DNA of 18,542 bases, from assembly GCA_002315995.1 (NCBI GenBank), contig DCHN01000084.1, positions 1-18,542 of the forward strand, read 5' to 3'. The notes under the pieces were generated by a model. That model searched no databases and was not told where the DNA came from. It saw nothing but the letters and a program-made list of their open reading frames with translations. The stretch is from Bacteroidales bacterium UBA1751 (lineage in GTDB: Bacteria > Bacteroidota > Bacteroidia > Bacteroidales > UBA932). Of the stretch, positions 14,931-18,542 are shown one piece after another. Both the position numbers and the translations under genes were made by a program. Every line of letters starts with the position of its first letter. Within the stretch, counting starts at the first letter, position 1.

Positions 14931-15929
14931 TTACAGAGCCTTGTTCTGCTCCTTAACCTTGTCTCTTGAAGCCCTCTGCTTGCCCTCATTGGTCTTGTCC
15001 TGCTCCTTCTCCGCAGCCTTCAACGCAGCCTTAGCTTTCTTCTCCTCCTTGGCAGCCTGCTTCTCAAGCTTGCGCTTCTCTCTCTGAGCCTGTTTTTCAT
15101 TTACAACGCCCTCCTCATACTCAACATTTCCGGTACCCTTGGTAACTTTCAGAGCCTTCTGGTACAAACCGTCAAGGAATCTTCTTCTTGATGATTCACT
15201 CTCCTCGCTTATGAAGTTGTAGTAGTCGTCAATGAATGTGAGGTATCTCTCCCTCTGCTTCTCGTTCACAGACTTGCTTGCATAGTAGTATGCAGAGAGG
15301 GCCGTATAGTAAAGGACATCAACTCTATAGACATTGTCGGCATTCTCACGGAGCACATTCTTCAATGCATAGTGTGCTGCAAGGTAATCCTCCATTTTGT
15401 AATAGAGTTTGGCACCCTCGTATGACTTCCGGTCGAGCCTCTCGCTCAAATCCTCAAGCATGACACCGAGGGAATTGGCATATTTGCTGCTAGGAAATTC
15501 TTTGTTAAACTCGCCTATGACGGATATGGTCTTTCTGGTTGGCATCTGGTCAAGTTCATACGAATAGGTCTTCTCGTAGAGGCAGAAGCAGCGCAGATAT
15601 GAAGCCTCCTCACTGAACGGGCTTCTTGGGAAAACCTGTGTAAAACGCTCGAAGTTGCTCTCGGCAGTAACATAATCCTGCTTCTTGTAGTTTGACATTC
15701 CTGTGTAGAAATAGACCGTATCCTCCTGCGGATAACCGCTCATTGCCATAATGAGAGACTCAAAAAGCTCAGCAGACCTTTTGTATTTGCCTTTGTTGTA
15801 GTAGTCGAACGCAGCTTTGTATTTGGCATCGGTATCGCCGCTTGCAAGCAACTTTTCATACTCTGCAGAGCATGAAGAGAGCAGCAGTGCCAGCATTGAC
15901 AATAATGTGAATGATTTGATTAACCTCAT
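14931..15929 (-). CDS. bamD: Outer-membrane assembly lipoprotein BamD
   Basis: TPR lipoprotein that works with BamA in inserting outer-membrane barrels. Using the ATG at 15929 the protein is 332 aa with signal peptide MRLIKSFTLLSMLALLLSSC, lipobox ending at Cys20. TPR-like repeats follow, for example YKAAFDYYNKGKYKRSAELF and FYTGMSNYKKQDYVTAESNF; SPFSEEASYLRCFCLYEKTY is a typical BamD segment. An in-frame ATG at 15965 would put a charged 12-residue extension before the signal peptide and is less likely. The last 60 or so residues (about 271-332) are very rich in Lys, Glu, Ala and Gln with no TPR pattern, a predicted exposed helical tail that E. coli BamD lacks. Placed 44 nt after trxB. Confidence 0.93.
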   Translation of the reverse strand: MRLIKSFTLLSMLALLLSSCSAEYEKLLASGDTDAKYKAAFDYYNKGKYKRSAELFESLIMAMSGYPQEDTVYFYTGMSNYKKQDYVTAESNFERFTQVFPRSPFSEEASYLRCFCLYEKTYSYELDQMPTRKTISVIGEFNKEFPSSKYANSLGVMLEDLSERLDRKSYEGAKLYYKMEDYLAAHYALKNVLRENADNVYRVDVLYYTALSAYYYASKSVNEKQRERYLTFIDDYYNFISEESESSRRRFLDGLYQKALKVTKGTGNVEYEEGVVNEKQAQREKRKLEKQAAKEEKKAKAALKAAEKEQDKTNEGKQRASRDKVKEQNKAL

Positions 15930-15973
15930 CTGAAAAATGTTTTCCTCTTCTCTAGCAAATAACAAACCAAAAT

Positions 15974-16903
15974 CTACTGTTTCAAAAATCTGTCGGCCTC
16001 AATTGCCGCACGGCAGCCTGCCGCTGCCGCAACAATTCCCTGCCTGTAGGTAGGATCCTGAACATCTCCCGCCGCAAAAACTCCAGGGACATTTGTTCTG
16101 CAGCTCTTGCCCTCGGTTATTATATATCCCTGAGAATCTCTGTTTATCCACTGCGCAAAGAGGTCTGAATTGGGATGATGTCCTATGGCAAGGAAGAAAC
16201 CGTGAATATCTATTGTACTCTCCTCCCCTGTTACATTGTTCACAAGGCGGGCTCCCGTAACACCCATATCGTCACCTATAATCTCTTTTGTGGATGTGTT
16301 CCAGAGAATCTCTATATTTTCAGTGGCCTTTACCCTCTCAACCATAGCTGCACTTGCCCTGAATTCATTCCTGCGCACAATCATATAGACCTTCTTGCAC
16401 AGGCCTGCAAGATATGTAGCCTCCTCGCACGCAGTATCTCCTCCACCAACAACGGCAACAACGCGTTTTCTGTAGAAGAAACCATCGCAGGTGGCACAAG
16501 CCGAAACTCCTTTGCCTCTGAACTTCTGTTCGCTCTCAAGACCCAGATACTTTGCCGAAGCTCCTGTGCTTATTATTACAGTTGATGCCTTCACGCTCTC
16601 TCCCTTCTCGTCGGTAACGCTGAACGGTCTGTTTGAAAAATCAACGGATACTATACGTCCCTCCCTTATCTGAGTTCCAAACCTGAGGGCCTGGTTTTTA
16701 AGGTCCTCCATAAGTTCATTGCCGGTTACGCCTTTCGGGTAGCCGGGGAAGTTGTCAATTTCGGTTGTGGTGGTAAGCTGTCCGCCTGGTAGGGGTCCAC
16801 TGTACAGAAGTGGATTCCTGCCGGCTCTGGCAGCATATATGGCAGCCGTATAACCTGCTGGGCCGCTGCCAATTATCAAGCAATCAACTGTTGAATTATC
16901 CAT
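15974..16903 (-). CDS. trxB: Thioredoxin-disulfide reductase
   Basis: FAD enzyme that transfers electrons from NADPH to thioredoxin in the cytoplasm. The 309-aa protein has the FAD motif IIGSGPAGYTAA (10-21), PGGQLTTTTEIDNFPGYP (39-56), the redox pair CATC with Cys136 and Cys139 and the NADPH-binding motif VVGGGDTACEEA (151-162). VRRNEFRAS (176-184) carries the arginines that select NADPH. The second FAD signature GVFAAGDVQDPTYRQGIVAA lies at 274-293. All residues needed for activity are present, and length is typical for the low-molecular-weight type. It starts 19 nt after the Gate-domain gene, with its own candidate promoter over that gene's stop codon. Confidence 0.97.
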   Translation of the reverse strand: MDNSTVDCLIIGSGPAGYTAAIYAARAGRNPLLYSGPLPGGQLTTTTEIDNFPGYPKGVTGNELMEDLKNQALRFGTQIREGRIVSVDFSNRPFSVTDEKGESVKASTVIISTGASAKYLGLESEQKFRGKGVSACATCDGFFYRKRVVAVVGGGDTACEEATYLAGLCKKVYMIVRRNEFRASAAMVERVKATENIEILWNTSTKEIIGDDMGVTGARLVNNVTGEESTIDIHGFFLAIGHHPNSDLFAQWINRDSQGYIITEGKSCRTNVPGVFAAGDVQDPTYRQGIVAAAAGCRAAIEADRFLKQ

Positions 16904-16917
16904 AATAATGCAATCGG

Positions 16918-16949
16918 CAAAGTTAAGAATTATTTTTCTCAGTCACAAA
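16918..16949 (-). promoter_or_regulatory. Internal promoter for trxB-bamD-rpoZ-recN-nagB
   Basis: Minus-strand TAACTTTG (16925-16918) matches TAnnTTTG exactly, and TTTG (16949-16946) lies 20 bases upstream: a full Bacteroides-type promoter. The -7 element includes the TAA stop of the upstream membrane-protein gene and the -33 lies inside its last codons. Predicted start near 16911, about 7 nt before the trxB start codon. Confidence 0.55.
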
Positions 16950-17858
16950 AAAGTAAAGATGCAGCAACCAAACTGCCACAATTGAGAAAATCCACCTGGA
17001 AATGAGAACAATATACCATATTGCACCTATTGAAGAGACAAGGAACAGATCCTCCAGATTGCTGTGCGACATGGATATGTGCGTATTCAAATAATCTATG
17101 TCACGTTTCGATACCGAACCGCTTTTGGCTTCATCTATCATAATTGCCGCTCCGTATGCAAGCCCAAGTGTATTTGCCACAATCCACAGGAAGGAGCAGC
17201 TCTTTGAGAGTCCGAATATCTTCATGAATGGTCCCATTGCCTTTGAGAGAAGCGCAATGACTCCGAACTCATTTAGAAGTTTCTGGAGAATTGAGAGGGA
17301 GAGAATAAGAGTGACCATTTTAATCACAAGCTGAAGGGAGGTTATTGCCCAATCCTTGAGCATCGGTACAAATGAGAGCTCCTCACTGCCGGCAGAACCT
17401 GCGCTCTGCATAACCTCTCCGGGAAGCACAAGATTCAGCACTAATGATATGACCAAGGCTGCCGATGTTCTTACAACCACAATGAGCCAGGCATTGGTTC
17501 CGGTCTTCTTCTGCACCAGTGTCTCCGTTATCATATTATGGGCACATAGAGCCATTACACCCATAATGGTCATTGCCCTTGGGTCAAGGTCAAGCGAAAC
17601 CGCAACTGCAATTGCTGTGTAAACGTTGGCAAAATATCCCGACACGAAGGCAAGCGAAGCCTCACCAGGAAGCCCCAGATGCTGGAACAGAGGTGAGAGT
17701 TGCAGACTTATCCAGGGAAGAATGTTTACATATTTGAGAAGCATTATGGCAAAGGATACCATAACAGTAATCTTCACCACCCAGATGCTTGTCTTGAAAG
17801 CCTGCGGAAGCGCAGCCTTTGCCGCCCCCAGAGCCCTTTTCAGTATATTGTTTTCCAT
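16923..17858 (-). CDS. Membrane protein with nucleoside-recognition (Gate) domains
   Basis: A 311-aa integral membrane protein with about seven or eight hydrophobic segments, at roughly 26-42, 68-88, 96-108, 123-145, 173-193, 222-240, 270-283 and 285-303. Two similar halves are suggested by the stretches FVSGYFANVYTAIAVAVSL (71-89) and FLWIVANTLGLAYGAAIM (223-240), each leading into a polar segment (CAHNMITETLVQ; SMSHSNLEDLFL). This is the pattern of the Gate/nucleoside-recognition family found in spore maturation proteins and CNT transporters. Bacteroidota homologues are uncharacterised; the substrate is unknown and a nucleoside is only a name-derived guess. It precedes trxB by 19 nt and has its own promoter candidate. 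Confidence 0.8.
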   Translation of the reverse strand: MENNILKRALGAAKAALPQAFKTSIWVVKITVMVSFAIMLLKYVNILPWISLQLSPLFQHLGLPGEASLAFVSGYFANVYTAIAVAVSLDLDPRAMTIMGVMALCAHNMITETLVQKKTGTNAWLIVVVRTSAALVISLVLNLVLPGEVMQSAGSAGSEELSFVPMLKDWAITSLQLVIKMVTLILSLSILQKLLNEFGVIALLSKAMGPFMKIFGLSKSCSFLWIVANTLGLAYGAAIMIDEAKSGSVSKRDIDYLNTHISMSHSNLEDLFLVSSIGAIWYIVLISRWIFSIVAVWLLHLYFFVTEKNNS

Positions 17859-17904
17859 ACTTGACCCGAGCCTTCACTTACCTGACAGACTCATTTTCAG
17901 GGGC

Positions 17905-17912
17905 CAAAGATA
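17905..17912 (-). promoter_or_regulatory. Candidate -7 element before the Gate-domain gene
   Basis: Minus-strand TATCTTTG matches TAnnTTTG, about 46 bases before the start codon at 17858; predicted leader about 40 nt. The nearest upstream TTTG (17928-17925) is only 12 bases away, shorter than the usual 19-21, so this is a half-supported promoter. It would start the Gate-trxB-bamD-rpoZ-recN-nagB operon. Confidence 0.4.
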
Positions 17913-17933
17913 GTGCAAAAAGCGCAAACTGAA

Positions 17934-18518
17934 CTATTTTTTCCTCACCTCAACTCTGGTAAGGCCGTGAGAGGTTCCCATTCCATAGCTCTCGAACGTC
18001 TCACTGCCGTGAACCAGATTATCTACATAAAGTTTGCGCCCCCTCATGAAATTGGAGCAGAAGAATGTGTCCCCAACCTGAATTGTTGAGTTGACACATT
18101 TCACTGCCTCAAATTTTCTCTCTCCCAAGTAGCGCAGCTCGCACTCGCGGTCGGGCATCCACGCAATTGAAACAATATCTCCCGGCACCAGATCCTCCGA
18201 CTTCACGCACTCCTCGCCCATTATAAGCTCGGATTCGAGCAACCCCCTGCCGGCAAGGTTTGCAATAAAAGCATCAAAATGTTCATGGCCAACGTAGGCC
18301 GATAGCACATTCAACGTGTGGTCAGAAACTGTACCATAGCCCAGAACCGGCTTCCAGAGCCGTTTTATGGTGCTTTCAGATATGTGAAAATGCGTCTTGG
18401 TCTCAACGCGGTCTGCCACCAGCACAAAGTCAGACGGTGTCTTTATAGCCCTGCCAAACTCCTGTTCAACAGCTTTGAGAAGAAGCGCAACCTGCGGAGA
18501 ATCTGTTCTTACTGCCAT
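17934..18518 (-). CDS. Hypothetical protein with a DNA-binding-like N-terminal region
   Basis: A 194-aa soluble protein with no signal peptide. Residues about 10-85 are helical and contain a segment resembling a helix-turn-helix: HFHISESTIKRLWKPVLGYG (43-62) followed by DHTLNVLSAYVGHEHFDAF (66-84). I recall this 'ISxSTIKRLWG ... TLxxLAxYxGxxxWxxF' type of N-terminus as frequent in Bacteroidota proteins of unknown function. The C-terminal part (about 105-192) is beta-rich: LVPGDIVSIAWMPDRECEL, FEAVKCVNSTIQVGDTF, GRKLYVDNLVHGSE, and ends in a conserved-looking YGMGTSHGLTRVEVRKK. It could be a small sensory or DNA-binding protein; no function is known to me. The start at 18518 is the only sensible one (next Met is residue 100). 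It stands alone: the next gene begins 75 nt downstream with its own promoter candidate. Confidence 0.75.
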   Translation of the reverse strand: MAVRTDSPQVALLLKAVEQEFGRAIKTPSDFVLVADRVETKTHFHISESTIKRLWKPVLGYGTVSDHTLNVLSAYVGHEHFDAFIANLAGRGLLESELIMGEECVKSEDLVPGDIVSIAWMPDRECELRYLGERKFEAVKCVNSTIQVGDTFFCSNFMRGRKLYVDNLVHGSETFESYGMGTSHGLTRVEVRKK

Positions 18519-18525
18519 AATGTTA

Positions 18526-18533
18526 CAAAGTTA
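18526..18533 (-). promoter_or_regulatory. -7 element almost touching the start codon
   Basis: Minus-strand TAACTTTG matches TAnnTTTG, with only seven bases between its last G and the ATG at 18518. The predicted transcription start falls at about 18519, so the message would have a leader of 0-2 nt. The -33 region lies outside the window. Confidence 0.45.
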
Positions 18534-18542
18534 TAAAAAAGG

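Noticed and set aside
14900..14989. A 30-residue N-terminal extension of the omega subunit.
   Set aside because: It overlaps the bamD end, is arginine-rich and unlike the family; the ATG at 14899 gives a full-length protein.
15930..15965. Earlier in-frame ATG for BamD.
   Set aside because: It would place charged residues before the signal peptide and displace the lipobox from its normal distance.
17881..17901. CCTGA...TCAGG inverted repeat upstream of the Gate-domain gene.
   Set aside because: Only 5-base arms with an 11-base centre and no T-run; too weak to call an operator or terminator.

Overview
The window is about 18.5 kb of gene-dense chromosome from a member of the Bacteroidota, most likely the order Bacteroidales. 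The evidence is protein families typical of that group (fused gamma-alpha KorA with KorB, tandem OmpH/Skp genes behind BamA, a Bacteroidetes-type omega subunit, a lysine-tailed BamD). In addition, several gene starts are preceded by the Bacteroides-type -7 promoter element TAnnTTTG rather than by clear Shine-Dalgarno sites. I cannot name the genus. No rRNA, tRNA, CRISPR array, IS element or phage gene was seen, and no gene-free stretch exceeds 300 bases; the longest is the 154-bp divergent promoter region at 8760-8913.

Layout. (1) 1-3315, minus strand: korA-korB (2-oxoacid:ferredoxin oxidoreductase), then the first 126 codons of gdhA (glutamate dehydrogenase), a 2-oxoglutarate module. Its promoter overlaps the terminator of the next unit. 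(2) 3391-8759, minus strand: nadK-uppS-bamA-skp-skp, an envelope-biogenesis operon ending in a clear intrinsic terminator. (3) 8914-12138, plus strand, divergent from nadK: a Skp-family lipoprotein, a GT4 glycosyltransferase starting at TTG, and a LysM protein with a periplasmic-binding-protein-like domain. (4) 12131-17858, minus strand: a Gate-domain membrane protein, trxB, bamD, rpoZ, recN, nagB, tightly packed, with a candidate internal promoter before trxB. NagB and the LysM protein converge with an 8-bp overlap. (5) 17934-18518, minus strand: a small protein with a DNA-binding-like N-terminus, probably transcribed with almost no leader.

How it fits together. The centre of the window is an outer-membrane assembly neighbourhood: BamA, BamD, two soluble Skp-like chaperones and a third Skp-like lipoprotein, with undecaprenyl-diphosphate synthase supplying the lipid carrier for cell-wall and surface glycans. 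The plus-strand lipoprotein/GT4/LysM unit is the least understood part. A 16-base sequence containing the -7 element recurs exactly before the lipoprotein gene and before uppS, hinting that the two envelope units are co-regulated. The remaining genes are ordinary housekeeping. I did not find a new defence or mobile system. The best leads are the promoter architecture and the Skp-lipoprotein/GT4/LysM unit.
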